This document shows positions 25,438 through 33,152 of a stretch of DNA of 42,936 nt, piece by piece; position 1 is the first letter of the stretch; each line of letters starts with the position of its first letter. Below the pieces are notes generated by a model. The model ran no database searches. It saw only the letters and a program-made list of their open reading frames with translations, and was not told the origin of the DNA. This DNA is from Spyradocola sp034113365. Its GTDB lineage: Bacteria > Bacillota > Clostridia > Christensenellales > UBA1750. The stretch spans positions 1 to 42,936 of the forward strand of contig JAXEXP010000136.1 in NCBI GenBank assembly GCA_034113365.1, read 5' to 3'. The position numbers and the translations under genes were made by a program.

Positions 25438-25756
25438 GCCGCTGACCGCGCTGCTCATCTCCCTGCTGCTGACGCTGCTGCTCGAGTGCGCGTTCGCGTT
25501 CGTCACCGGCGCGCGCACGCCCCGCCGCCTGCTGTTGGTGGTGCTGGTCAACGTGCTGACCAACCCGATCGTGGTGCTGCTGTGCACGCTCTTCCCCTCC
25601 CCGCTGCTCACCGCCGTCATGGAGCTTGCCGCGGTGCTCACCGAGGGCGCGATCTACCGCGCCCGCGCCGACTGGCTGCGCCGCCCCTTCCTGTTCTCGC
25701 TGGCCATCAATGCGTTCTCCTACCTGACCGGCCTGCTGATCAACCGCATACTGTAA
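25430..25756 (+). CDS. Small membrane protein, function unknown
   Basis: The protein has 108 residues with three or four hydrophobic segments and few charges. A central VLVNVLTNPIVVLL looks conserved in type (polar NxxTNP inside a membrane segment) and could be a functional site. The gene overlaps the MFS gene by 8 bases, which indicates translational coupling and a possible accessory subunit role. I do not recognise a named family. Codon pattern and an uninterrupted frame that begins at the overlap support that it is real. Confidence 0.7.
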   Translation: MLRPLTALLISLLLTLLLECAFAFVTGARTPRRLLLVVLVNVLTNPIVVLLCTLFPSPLLTAVMELAAVLTEGAIYRARADWLRRPFLFSLAINAFSYLTGLLINRIL

Positions 25757-25783
25757 ACCAAACCAAATGAGGAGGATATCCGC

Positions 25784-26638
25784 ATGAAACGACTGCTCAC
25801 CCTCGCGCTGGCCCTGCTGCTGTGCTGCGCGCTGCTCATCCCCACCGCACACGCGGACGTGGTCTGGGAGCCCACCGAAAACAGCTTCTACGACGCCCAC
25901 AGCGACGAATGCACCTATCTGGCCGAAAGCTACTTGGTGCCGCAGGACACGCCCGTCCGCAAGGCTCCCGACGACGCACAAACGATCTTTACACTCCCCA
26001 TGGGCGAAATCATCTACATCGACCTTGCCTATACCGACCAAACCGGCAAGACGTGGGGCGTGGTCTATGGCTGGGGCAATGATGGAGAATGGAGCAGCGG
26101 CTGGGTCGATGTTTCGCTGCTCGCTCCCCCCTACTACAACAGCGACTTCCTCGCCGACCACGCAGACGAGCTCAAGCCCTACGCGGGCGACCCCGCCCAG
26201 CTCGACGTCGCCGACGGGTGGATGCTCTGGGAATACCCCGGCAGCCTGACCTGCTTGCCCTTCACCCCCGACGACGGGCACCCCCTTGACTGGGTCAAGT
26301 CCGTCTACACCGACCCCACCGGCGCGCAGTGGCTCTACCTCACCGGCGTATACGGCGGCGAGGGCTGGGTCTACGTCCCCGATCCCGCCCGCTCCACGCC
26401 CATCGACCTGACCGCCGCCACCCCAGGGTCCTCCGCCGCCCCCACCGCGCAGCCCACCGCTGAGCCCACGGCGCAGCCCACCGTCCAGCCCACGTCCACC
26501 CCATACGCCACCAGCGGCCCCGGCATTCTTTCCCGCCTGCCCGCGCTGGCCCTTGGGCTGGTGTGCATCGGTGTGCTGCTGGTCGCGGTCGTCACCGTGG
26601 TGCTCATCCTCGTGTTCTATCCCCGCAAAAAGAAGTAA
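25784..26638 (+). CDS. Secreted SH3-like protein with C-terminal membrane anchor
   Basis: The protein has 284 residues. A Sec signal peptide ends near AHA-D (residue 24). Two similar beta-rich segments follow (about 45-115 and 130-205) with YLVPQDTPVRKAPDD, IYIDLAYTDQTGKTWGVVYG and WVKSVYTDPTGAQWLYLTG, which look like bacterial SH3-type repeats. A Pro/Thr/Ala linker (TAQPTAEPTAQPTVQP) leads to a transmembrane segment and a basic tail YPRKKK. The product is probably anchored with its bulk outside the cell. Function is unknown. The ATG has GAGGA 9 bases upstream; the next gene encodes a small protein with almost the same tail. Confidence 0.8.
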   Translation: MKRLLTLALALLLCCALLIPTAHADVVWEPTENSFYDAHSDECTYLAESYLVPQDTPVRKAPDDAQTIFTLPMGEIIYIDLAYTDQTGKTWGVVYGWGNDGEWSSGWVDVSLLAPPYYNSDFLADHADELKPYAGDPAQLDVADGWMLWEYPGSLTCLPFTPDDGHPLDWVKSVYTDPTGAQWLYLTGVYGGEGWVYVPDPARSTPIDLTAATPGSSAAPTAQPTAEPTAQPTVQPTSTPYATSGPGILSRLPALALGLVCIGVLLVAVVTVVLILVFYPRKKK

Positions 26639-26652
26639 AGGAGATGTCCCTC

Positions 26653-26814
26653 ATGCTGCCTCTGTACTGTGACGTCGTCGTCGATCCGCTTGTCGAGTCA
26701 ACAGGCTCGTTGCTGTCCGTGTTCCCGATCATCGTCTGCGTGGGCGTGCTGCTGGTCGCGGTGATCTCCGCAGTTCTCATCGCGGTGCTCTATCCCCGCA
26801 AAAAGAAGAAATAA
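26653..26814 (+). CDS. 53-residue single-span membrane protein sharing the tail of its neighbour
   Basis: The short protein has an acidic N-terminus (YCDVVVDPLVESTG) and one transmembrane segment (IIVCVGVLLVAVISAVLIAVL), and ends YPRKKKK. The last 26 residues closely match the end of the preceding protein (LVCIGVLLVAVV and YPRKKK). Start choice: GGAG lies directly on the ATG at 26644, while ATG at 26653 is 9 bases from it, so the latter is preferred. It is 14 bases downstream of the larger gene and probably in one operon. Function is unknown. Confidence 0.65.
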   Translation: MLPLYCDVVVDPLVESTGSLLSVFPIIVCVGVLLVAVISAVLIAVLYPRKKKK

Positions 26815-26853
26815 GCGAAATTCCCGCACGACCGACAAGAATTAACATCCCTG

Positions 26854-26862
26854 TGCTACACT
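26854..26862 (+). promoter_or_regulatory. Extended -10 promoter for the HAD hydrolase gene
   Basis: TGC-TACACT at 26854-26862 with no good -35 box; the start codon lies 32 bases downstream. Confidence 0.4.
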
Positions 26863-26894
26863 GTCCCCATTGCAGCACGAGGAGGGACCCCCGC

Positions 26895-27536
26895 ATGAAA
26901 GACGCGATCCTGTTTGACCTGGACGGCACGCTCTGGGACAGCGTGGACGGCTGCGTCCGCGCCTGGAACGAGGTGCTCGCCGCCCATCCCGGCGCCGGAG
27001 ACCCGCTCACCCCCGAGCGCATGCGCTCCTACATGGGCAAGACCAACCAGCAGATCGCGCGGCTGATGATGCCCACGCTGCCCGACGCCGACGCAATGTC
27101 CATCATGGCCGAGTGCAGCGCCCACGAGCACGACTACCTGCGCGCCAACGGCGGCGGCAGGCTGTTCGACGGCGTGCCGGACACCCTGCGCGCCCTGAGC
27201 GAAGAATACGACCTGTTCATCATCAGCAACTGCGAAAGCGGCTACATCGAGATCTTCCTCGATTTGACCGGCACCTGGGACTGCTTTAGCGGCCGCGCCT
27301 GCCCGGGCGACACCGGCCTGCTCAAGGGCGACAACATCCGCCTGATCCTGAACCACGCCGGCAACCCCCGCGCATTCTACCTGGGCGATACCGAGGGCGA
27401 CGAACAGGCCGCGCGTCAGGCCGGCATCCCCTTCGTCTACGCTGCCTACGGCTTCGGCTCCGCCGCTGCCCCCGACGCCGTGCTGCATCGCTTCTGCGAC
27501 CTGCCGCAGCTGGCGCGCACCATGTTTTCGCGCTGA
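26895..27536 (+). CDS. HAD-superfamily hydrolase (phosphoglycolate-phosphatase-like)
   Basis: The protein has 213 residues. HAD motif I is FDLDGTLWDS at residues 7-16, motif II lies in FIISNCESG, and motif IV is YLGDTEGDEQAA with the acidic pair. A helical cap of class I type lies between motifs I and II. It would be a cytoplasmic phosphatase for a small phosphorylated compound; the substrate is unknown. The ATG at 26895 has GGAGGG 8 bases upstream. A hairpin that overlaps the next gene's leader ends the unit. Confidence 0.88.
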   Translation: MKDAILFDLDGTLWDSVDGCVRAWNEVLAAHPGAGDPLTPERMRSYMGKTNQQIARLMMPTLPDADAMSIMAECSAHEHDYLRANGGGRLFDGVPDTLRALSEEYDLFIISNCESGYIEIFLDLTGTWDCFSGRACPGDTGLLKGDNIRLILNHAGNPRAFYLGDTEGDEQAARQAGIPFVYAAYGFGSAAAPDAVLHRFCDLPQLARTMFSR

Positions 27537-27554
27537 ATCCTCATAAATTCCACG

Positions 27555-27590
27555 CCTCCCTGCGCACACTAAGCGCACAGGGAGGTGTTT
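27555..27590 (+). terminator. Hairpin that both ends the HAD gene and covers the tspO ribosome site
   Basis: CCTCCCTG (27555-27562) plus CGC pairs with GCG and CAGGGAGG (27578-27585), followed by TGTTTTT. The GGGAGG of the 3' arm is the tspO ribosome site, 8 bases before its ATG at 27594. Confidence 0.65.
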
Positions 27591-27593
27591 TTC

Positions 27594-28070
27594 ATGCAAA
27601 AACGTTCCGTTTTCTCCGCGCTGGCGCTCTCCGTTCTGCCCGTCGCAGCCATCGCCGCGCTCTCTGCGCTGCTCACCGACGCAAACGGCGCCTGGTACCT
27701 GTCGCTGCGCAAGCCCGCCTTCACCCCGCCGGACTGGGTCTTTCCACTCGCCTGGGGCGTCGTTTACGTCTGCGCGATAGCGGCCATCTACCTGCTGCTG
27801 CGTGATGGCGCGCCGCTCTCTCCCGCCGTGCCCGGACTGCTGATCGCCGTGGGCGCGCTCAACGTGCTGTGGACGGCGGTGTTCTTCCGCCTGCACGCGC
27901 TGCCGGCCGCCTGCGCCGTGCTGCTGGCGCTGCTGTGCGCGCTCGCCTGGCTGATGGGCCTGCTGGGCGCTCCACGCCGCGCCTCCATGCTCCTGCTGCT
28001 GCCGCACCTGCTCTGGGGCCTGTTCGCGCTGGCGCTCAACGCCTGCCTCGTGGTGCTCAACGCCGCCTGA
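27594..28070 (+). CDS. tspO: TspO/MBR family membrane protein
   Basis: The protein has 158 residues with five transmembrane segments. It carries the family signature WYLSLRKPAFTPPDWVFPLAWGVVY (two adjoining pieces) in loop 1 and helix 2, and an ALNVLWTAVFF stretch in helix 3. TspO binds porphyrins and related ligands in the membrane; its role in anaerobic gut bacteria is unclear. The ATG at 27594 is preceded by GGGAGG that lies in the 3' arm of a hairpin, so translation may be held back unless the hairpin opens. It is followed by a promoter for the next gene. Confidence 0.92.
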   Translation: MQKRSVFSALALSVLPVAAIAALSALLTDANGAWYLSLRKPAFTPPDWVFPLAWGVVYVCAIAAIYLLLRDGAPLSPAVPGLLIAVGALNVLWTAVFFRLHALPAACAVLLALLCALAWLMGLLGAPRRASMLLLLPHLLWGLFALALNACLVVLNAA

Positions 28071-28104
28071 GCCGCCGCATTTTCAAGAATTCACACAGAA
28101 CATC

Positions 28105-28133
28105 TTGTTTCGGGCACACTTTTAGCGTATAAT
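28105..28133 (+). promoter_or_regulatory. Promoter of the epimerase gene
   Basis: TTGTTT (28105-28110) and TATAAT (28128-28133) are 17 bases apart, 45 bases before the start codon. Confidence 0.75.
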
Positions 28134-28177
28134 GAGTAGCAGTTTGAACCTCTGCTGCAAAGGAGTGCCTGAAAAAA

Positions 28178-29272
28178 ATGAAGATCACAGCTGTCCGGCT
28201 GTATACGATGAACATACCGCTCATCACGCCCTTCAAAACGGCGCTGCGCACGGTCAACGCCATCGAAAACCTGGTCGTCGCCGTCGAAACCGACGAAGGC
28301 GCGGTCGGCTACGGCGAAGCGCCGCCCACCGCCGTCATCACCGGCGACACCATCCCCTCCGTCGCGGGCGCGATCAAATACTTCATCGCCCCCAAGCTCA
28401 TCGGCCGCCAGGTCGACTGCTTTGACGAACTGCACGACGTCATCGAGTCCAGCATGGTGCACAACACCTCCGCCAAGGCCGCCATCGAGATCGCGCTGTA
28501 CGACCTGGTGGGCAAGCGCTGGAACGTGCCGCTCTACAAGCTGCTGGGCGGCGCGAAGCAGCAGCTGGAGACCGACATCACCATCTCCGTCAACCCCGTG
28601 GACGAAATGGTGCGCGACGCGGTCACGGCCGCGCAGCGCGGCTTCCGCATCCTCAAGGTCAAGGTGGGCAACGACGTCAAGCTCGACGTCGAGCGCCTGA
28701 CCGCCATCAAGGCCGCCATCCCCGCCGGTTCCGTGATCCGCGTGGACGCCAACCAGGGCTGGACGCCCCGCCAGGCGGTGCGCATCATCAAGACGCTGGA
28801 GGACGCGGGCCTGGACGCCGACCTGGTCGAGCAGCCCGTCAAGGCGCACGACATCGAGGGCATGCGCTACGTCACCGCCAACGTCGATACCCCCATCCTC
28901 GCCGACGAGAGCGTGTTCTCCGCCGCCGACGCCATCGAGATCATCCGCACCCACGCGGCCGACCTGGTCAACATCAAGCTGATGAAGACCGGCGGCCTCT
29001 ACGGCGCGATGTCCATCGCCTCCATCGCCAAGGCCTGCGGCGTCGAGTGCATGATGGGCTGCATGCTCGAGGGCAACGTGGCCGTCACCGCCGCTGCGCA
29101 CGCCGCGCTGGCCCGCGGCGTCATCACCCGCATAGACCTCGACGGCCCCGCGCTGTGCAAGTCCAACCCCGTCCACGGCGGCGCGCAGTTCGCCGACAGC
29201 ATCATCACCCCCTCCGAGGGCCCGGGCCTGGGCATCACCGGCATCGACGGCCTGCTCCCGCTGGAGATCTGA
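28178..29272 (+). CDS. Enolase-superfamily dipeptide epimerase (L-Ala-D/L-Glu epimerase type)
   Basis: The protein has 364 residues with the muconate-lactonizing-enzyme subgroup layout: capping domain (1-120) and barrel. The catalytic residues are Lys162 in the KVK motif, metal ligands Asp190 (DANQGW), Glu218 (EQP) and Asp243 (ADES), and Lys268 in IKLMKTGG. These fall at or within one residue of those in Bacillus subtilis L-Ala-D/L-Glu epimerase. It would epimerise murein-derived or other dipeptides; exact dipeptide choice cannot be read. The ATG lies 12 bases after AAGGAG, a longer spacing than usual, but no other start is near. A lipoprotein gene follows 30 bases downstream. Confidence 0.88.
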   Translation: MKITAVRLYTMNIPLITPFKTALRTVNAIENLVVAVETDEGAVGYGEAPPTAVITGDTIPSVAGAIKYFIAPKLIGRQVDCFDELHDVIESSMVHNTSAKAAIEIALYDLVGKRWNVPLYKLLGGAKQQLETDITISVNPVDEMVRDAVTAAQRGFRILKVKVGNDVKLDVERLTAIKAAIPAGSVIRVDANQGWTPRQAVRIIKTLEDAGLDADLVEQPVKAHDIEGMRYVTANVDTPILADESVFSAADAIEIIRTHAADLVNIKLMKTGGLYGAMSIASIAKACGVECMMGCMLEGNVAVTAAAHAALARGVITRIDLDGPALCKSNPVHGGAQFADSIITPSEGPGLGITGIDGLLPLEI

Positions 29273-29302
29273 TCCCCACCGCTGATTCAAAAGGAGTGCC
29301 AC

Positions 29303-29749
29303 ATGAAAAAGTTTCTCTCGCTTCTTACGCTTCTTGCGGTCTGCGCGCTGGCGCTGACCGGCTGCGTCGCCGCCACCACCGTCAATGAGGACGACGTGGA
29401 CCGCCCCGCCGTCATCGTCACCTGCGGCGAGACCGAGCTGATCCCCACCCCCGAGCAGGACCCGACCGCCGAGGCCACCGCCACCCCCGCCGAAGGCGAG
29501 GAGGCCGAGCCCGTCGATCCCAACATCTACAATCCCGTTTCCACCGGCGATGAGCTAACGCTGACCGGCGCGCACACCAGCGGCATCGTGTCGGTGTGCT
29601 ACCGCGTCAACGGCGGCGACCCCGTCGTCACCAAGCAGCCCTCCGTCACCCTCCCCGTGGACGCCGACCTCGAAAAGCTGGAGCTCTACGTCACCGACGG
29701 AGACGGCATCGTCTCCCAGTGGGCCACCTACTTCTTCACCATCGAATAA
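29303..29749 (+). CDS. Small lipoprotein, function unknown
   Basis: The protein has 148 residues. The lipoprotein signal peptide ends with the lipobox LTGC at about residue 21. An acidic Thr/Pro/Glu-rich linker (about 45-75) leads to a beta-rich domain with LTLTGAHTSGIVSVCYRVNGG and LELYVTDGDGIVSQWATYFFTIE, which resembles an Ig-like or fibronectin-like fold by pattern. Two Cys (about 41 and 100) could form a disulfide. The ATG at 29303 has AAGGAG 8 bases upstream. It is probably co-transcribed with the epimerase gene, but a functional link is not evident. Confidence 0.75.
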   Translation: MKKFLSLLTLLAVCALALTGCVAATTVNEDDVDRPAVIVTCGETELIPTPEQDPTAEATATPAEGEEAEPVDPNIYNPVSTGDELTLTGAHTSGIVSVCYRVNGGDPVVTKQPSVTLPVDADLEKLELYVTDGDGIVSQWATYFFTIE

Positions 29750-29763
29750 TTCTCAGCAAAATA

Positions 29764-29807
29764 AACGCCGTGCATCCGCATTTTACATCGGATACACGGC
29801 GTTTTTC
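29764..29807. terminator. Bidirectional terminator between converging genes
   Basis: AACGCCGTGCATCCG (29764-29778) pairs with CGGATACACGGCGTT (29789-29803), followed by TTT. On the minus strand TTTATTTT follows the stem, so it can serve the VOC gene too. Confidence 0.85.
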
Positions 29808-29811
29808 GTCT

Positions 29812-30234
29812 CTATCGCTCGGTCTGCTCGGTCATCAGCGTCCAGCGGATGCCGAACCGATCGACCAGCGAGCTGTGGCAGGAGCTGTACGCCGTGGTGC
29901 GCGGCGCGTAGATCACCGTCTGCGCTCCCGCGCTCAGCGCGTCAAACGCGGCGCGCACCTCCTCCTTCGTCTCAAAGGTCACGTTGAGGAACATCGCGCT
30001 GCTCGGCTGATACGGCACGTCCAGATCGTCCGCCATCATGAACCGCTGACCGAAAATCTCCATCTCCGCGTGGTAGATCAGCGCTTCCGCCTCCGGTCTC
30101 GCCGCGCAGTCGGCCGGATCCGCCTCCGCGTAGGTCATGCGGCAGTTGATCCTTCCGCCCAAAGCCTGCGCGTAGAACGCCATCGCCTCCGCGCATTGCC
30201 CGCCAAAGTGGAACACCGGTGTAAAGAATGCCAT
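29812..30234 (-). CDS. VOC-superfamily protein, PhnB-like
   Basis: The protein has 140 residues with the FTPVFHFGGQCAEAMAFYAQALGG opening (N-terminal half of the paired beta-alpha-beta-beta-beta fold), a FGQRFMMADDL middle and a C-terminal YSSCHSSLVDRFGIRWTLM. This is the usual pattern of PhnB-like VOC proteins, which lack a fixed enzymatic role. The start at 30234 has GAGGGAG upstream. It lies 12 bases after the DUF3795 gene and ends the WYL/HD gene group. Confidence 0.88.
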   Translation of the reverse strand: MAFFTPVFHFGGQCAEAMAFYAQALGGRINCRMTYAEADPADCAARPEAEALIYHAEMEIFGQRFMMADDLDVPYQPSSAMFLNVTFETKEEVRAAFDALSAGAQTVIYAPRTTAYSSCHSSLVDRFGIRWTLMTEQTER

Positions 30235-30246
30235 GTTTCTCCCTCC

Positions 30247-30519
30247 TCAGCCGTTTTTCTTCGCGTCCTCCGCCCAGCGGCGGCAGTTCGCAAGGCGCGC
30301 CCCGCCGTCGCCCTCCTTCGGGTCGTAGGCAAACTCGTGCGCCAGCTTGCACACAAACTCCGGGCACAGCCCACAGTGCGCGTGCCCCCTGCTCTCGCAG
30401 CAGCCCTTGACCGGGCACTTCCCCCAAAAAGGCTGTGTCTGCTTCAGGCACCCGGGGCACCTCCCCGACGCATGATGAACGCAGGCGTCGCACGCAATGC
30501 CGCATCTCGACGAACACAT
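30247..30519 (-). CDS. Cysteine-rich DUF3795-like protein
   Basis: The protein has 90 residues and 14 or so Cys, in pairs such as CGIACDAC, GRCPGC, KCPVKGCC and HCGLCPEFVC. This layout fits DUF3795, a putative metal-binding family of unknown function common in Clostridia. Start choice is uncertain. The strong AAAGGAG is 12 bases before ATG 30519 but touches ATG 30531. A frame-open ATG at 30582 overlaps the WYL gene stop (ATGA) but has only a weak ribosome site. The family usually begins close to the first Cys pair, so 30519 is chosen. Confidence 0.75.
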   Translation of the reverse strand: MCSSRCGIACDACVHHASGRCPGCLKQTQPFWGKCPVKGCCESRGHAHCGLCPEFVCKLAHEFAYDPKEGDGGARLANCRRWAEDAKKNG

Positions 30520-30578
30520 AAGAGCCGTCATCTCCTTTCTGCATCCAGTGTAGCAGGCCGAAGGTGACAGCTCTTTTG

Positions 30579-31451
30579 TCATATTCTGTTTTCCCTGCGC
30601 AAAATCTCCCGCGCGTGCCGCTCGAGCTCTCGACGCACCTCTTCGGGCTCGATCACCTCAATGTCCGCGCCGAACCCCAACGCCCAGGTCAGCCGCTGGC
30701 TCTCTGACGCAAAGCGCACCGTGGCGCACAGCCGCCCGTCGGGCATCTCCTCCGCCTCGGCAAACGCGTCAAGCAGCCGGTGCCGCATCTGCGGCGCGTA
30801 CAGCGCGGTCAGCTCACAGGGCGGTTCCCCCGGATCGGGCAGCAGCATCCCCGCCGGGATCTCCTTGCGGATAAATTCCTCCCCCGCGTCGCGCGCCGTG
30901 CCGATGCGCCCCAGCCGGAACAGCCGGAACTCCCCGCGCAGCCTGCACCACGCGATCAGATACCACCCGCCCCACTTGTACACCAGCTGATGCGGCTCCA
31001 CCACGCGCTCGCCGCTGCCGTGCGCGGAGCAGTAGTCGATCCAAATCGCCCTGCGCGCAAGGATCGCGTCGCGCAACAGCTCAAACAGCGCCGCCCCCGC
31101 GGATAAATCGATGCGGATCCAGTCCTCCTGCGGCGGCGCGGCCAGCTTTTCCGACAGGTCGCGGCCATGCGCCCGACCCGTCACGCTGTCCATCGCCTGC
31201 ACGCCCGCCAGCACAGCGCGCAGCTCCGCCTCGGTCAGCAGGCTCTCGTCAATGCGGTAGCCCGGCTGGATGCGGATGCCCCCGCCGCTGCCCTGCGCCG
31301 TCACAAGCGGGATGCCCGCGCGGCAGATGGCGTCCACGTCGCGCAGCACCGTGCGCCGCGACACCTCAAACCGCTCCGCAAGCTCCCCTGCCGTAGCCTG
31401 TTCGTGGCGCAGCAGGTAGGTCACGATGCCCAGCAGCCGGTCGAGCTTCAT
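30579..31451 (-). CDS. WYL-domain transcriptional regulator (YafY type)
   Basis: The protein has 290 residues. An N-terminal HTH_11 winged helix (about 1-60) contains RHEQATAGELAERFEVSRRTVLRDV. The WYL domain (about 140-220) contains the GGWYLIAWCRLRGEFRLFRLGRI stretch, which spans the WYL ligand or nucleotide-binding motif. A WCX-like C-terminal domain closes the protein. Such regulators often respond to nucleotides or small ligands. The start ATG (31451) overlaps the stop of the HD gene (ATGA) and its own stop is close to the DUF3795 gene, so the group HD-WYL-DUF3795-VOC forms one unit. Confidence 0.92.
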   Translation of the reverse strand: MKLDRLLGIVTYLLRHEQATAGELAERFEVSRRTVLRDVDAICRAGIPLVTAQGSGGGIRIQPGYRIDESLLTEAELRAVLAGVQAMDSVTGRAHGRDLSEKLAAPPQEDWIRIDLSAGAALFELLRDAILARRAIWIDYCSAHGSGERVVEPHQLVYKWGGWYLIAWCRLRGEFRLFRLGRIGTARDAGEEFIRKEIPAGMLLPDPGEPPCELTALYAPQMRHRLLDAFAEAEEMPDGRLCATVRFASESQRLTWALGFGADIEVIEPEEVRRELERHAREILRRENRI

Positions 31452-32014
31452 GCCCCCTGACCCGCCAGACCGATGGCCTCCGCGCACGCGCGCATGCCCA
31501 GTATGCACTGGGTGATCAGCTCGTCCACCGTAGTGCCCAGCATCTGCGCGCCCTGCTCGATCACCGCGCGGTTGACGCCCGCGGCGAAGTTCGCGGTCTT
31601 GTACTTTTTCTTCACGGACTTCAGCTCCAGGTCCATCACGCTCCTGCTCGGGCGCATGATGGCCACCGCGTTGATGAGCCCCGTCAGCTCGTCGATGGCG
31701 TACAGCGTCTTTTCCATGCGCGACACCGGCTCCACGTCGCTGCAAATGCCCCAGCCATGCGACGCCACCGCGCGGATGATCACGGGATCCACGTTCAGCT
31801 CGCCCAGGATCTGCTGCGCCTTTGCGCAGTGCTGCTCGGGGAACTGTTCATAGTCCACGTCGTGCAGCAGGCCCACCACGCCCCACAGCTCCTCGTCCTC
31901 ACCGTTGAGCCTTGCAAAATGCCGCATGCAGCCCTCCACGGCCTGCGCATGGCGCAGCAGCGCCTCGTTCTGGTTGTATTGGGTCAGAATTTCCCAAGCC
32001 TGTGCTCTGTTCAT
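31448..32014 (-). CDS. HD-domain hydrolase
   Basis: The protein has 188 residues. The metal-binding HD residues are His22 (LRHAQAVEGCM), His51-Asp52 (LLHDVDYEQFPEQH) and a distal Asp in YAIDELTG. The length and YDV/AVASHGWG stretch match small HDIG-type phosphohydrolases found next to regulators in Firmicutes. It likely cleaves a phosphate ester of a nucleotide or related compound; substrate unknown. The start has AAAGGAA upstream. It is the first gene of a four-gene minus-strand group, overlapping the WYL gene by 4 bases. Confidence 0.87.
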   Translation of the reverse strand: MNRAQAWEILTQYNQNEALLRHAQAVEGCMRHFARLNGEDEELWGVVGLLHDVDYEQFPEQHCAKAQQILGELNVDPVIIRAVASHGWGICSDVEPVSRMEKTLYAIDELTGLINAVAIMRPSRSVMDLELKSVKKKYKTANFAAGVNRAVIEQGAQMLGTTVDELITQCILGMRACAEAIGLAGQGA

Positions 32015-32145
32015 TGCAATTTCCTTTCTTTTCCTGTAAACTGATTATGGATAAGATGTGCAACGAAACCATCCGCTGCCGCGTCTTATAGGAGTATGAT
32101 AACGCATTTGAGCATCTTTGCGCAATGATATGGAGGGATTTTGCA

Positions 32146-33024
32146 ATGAAAATGTTGAAAAAGGCGCTGGCGCTGCTGCTGTGCTGCACGCTGTTCCTGC
32201 TGCCCGTGGCGGCGCAGGCGGCCGAGGTGGGCGACAGCATCACCTGCTACGGCGACGACCTGTCCAGCGAGCAGTTCCAGCAGGTGATCAAGCTGCTGGG
32301 CGCCGATCTGGAGCACGACACGCTGGTCGCGGTGCACATTGAGGACGAAAAGAACCTGCTGGGCGGCGTGGTGGACGCCGACAAGATCGGCTCGCGCTCC
32401 ATCTCCTCTGCGCGCGTGACGCTCACCGAGGAGGGTACGGGCATCTCCGTCACCACGCACAACATCAACTGGGTCACGCCCTCGATGTACTCCTCCGCGC
32501 TCATCACCGCCGGCGTGCAGAACGCCAAAATCGTGGTGGCCGCCCCCGTTGAGGTCTCGGGCACCGCGGCGCTGGCCGGCATCCTCAAGGCCTACGAGCA
32601 GGCCATCGACACCAACCTCTCCTCTCTGGCCAAGGCCGTTGCGGGCAATGAGATCGTGGTCACCGGCGACCTTGCCGACGTCATCGGCTCGGACGAGGCG
32701 GTCGAGCTGCTGGCCATGGTCAAGCAGGCCATCGCCGACTACAACCTAGACGACTACGACACGCTGCGTCCCTACGTGGTGCAGGGCGCCAAGCAGCTGG
32801 GCGTGCAGCTGACCGACGCGCAGATCGACCAGATCACCAGGCTCGGCGTAGAGTTTGCCAAGCTGGACCTGGATCCCGAGCAGCTGGCCGACCAGCTCAA
32901 CGGCCTGATCGGCAACATCCAGAAGATCCAGGTGGCCCAGCAGACGGCCTCCACCATCTTTACCCAGATCAAGGATGCCGTTCAGAGCTTCTTCAACTGG
33001 ATCGGCAGCTGGTTCAAGCGCTGA
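32146..33024 (+). CDS. DUF1002 secreted protein
   Basis: The protein has 292 residues. A Sec signal peptide (KMLKKALALLLCCTLFLLPVAAQA) ends near residue 24. The mature region has ITCYGDDLSSEQFQQVIKLLG, THNINWVTPSMYSSALITAG and AAPVEVSGTAALAGILKAYE, typical of DUF1002 proteins in Firmicutes. The C-terminal half is helical with acidic/amphipathic repeats and ends with FFNWIGSWFKR. The function of the family is not known; it is thought to be extracellular. The ATG at 32146 has GGAGGG 8 bases upstream and a terminator follows. Confidence 0.9.
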   Translation: MKMLKKALALLLCCTLFLLPVAAQAAEVGDSITCYGDDLSSEQFQQVIKLLGADLEHDTLVAVHIEDEKNLLGGVVDADKIGSRSISSARVTLTEEGTGISVTTHNINWVTPSMYSSALITAGVQNAKIVVAAPVEVSGTAALAGILKAYEQAIDTNLSSLAKAVAGNEIVVTGDLADVIGSDEAVELLAMVKQAIADYNLDDYDTLRPYVVQGAKQLGVQLTDAQIDQITRLGVEFAKLDLDPEQLADQLNGLIGNIQKIQVAQQTASTIFTQIKDAVQSFFNWIGSWFKR

Positions 33025-33054
33025 GGCAAGGCGCGCGCAAACGGCTCTACCGCG

Positions 33055-33089
33055 GAGCGGAGACACACAGGTGTCCCCGCTCTTTTTTT
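33055..33089 (+). terminator. Terminator after the DUF1002 gene
   Basis: GAGCGGAGACAC pairs with GTGTCCCCGCTC (one A-C mismatch), loop ACAG, followed by seven T. Confidence 0.85.
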
Positions 33090-33135
33090 GCATACCCGTA
33101 TTTGTCATACAGGCATAATAGGGGTAGCTATGCAA
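33088..33135. repeat. Imperfect inverted repeat just upstream of the serine recombinase gene
   Basis: TTGCATA (33088-33094) and TATGCAA (33129-33135) mirror each other, with inner CCCGTATTTG matched by the complement of AATAGGGG with a 3-base shift. The recombinase's ribosome site begins at 33138. It may be a binding or crossover site (res-like) or an operator. Confidence 0.45.
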
Positions 33136-33152
33136 AAAAGGAGGCTGTACCC

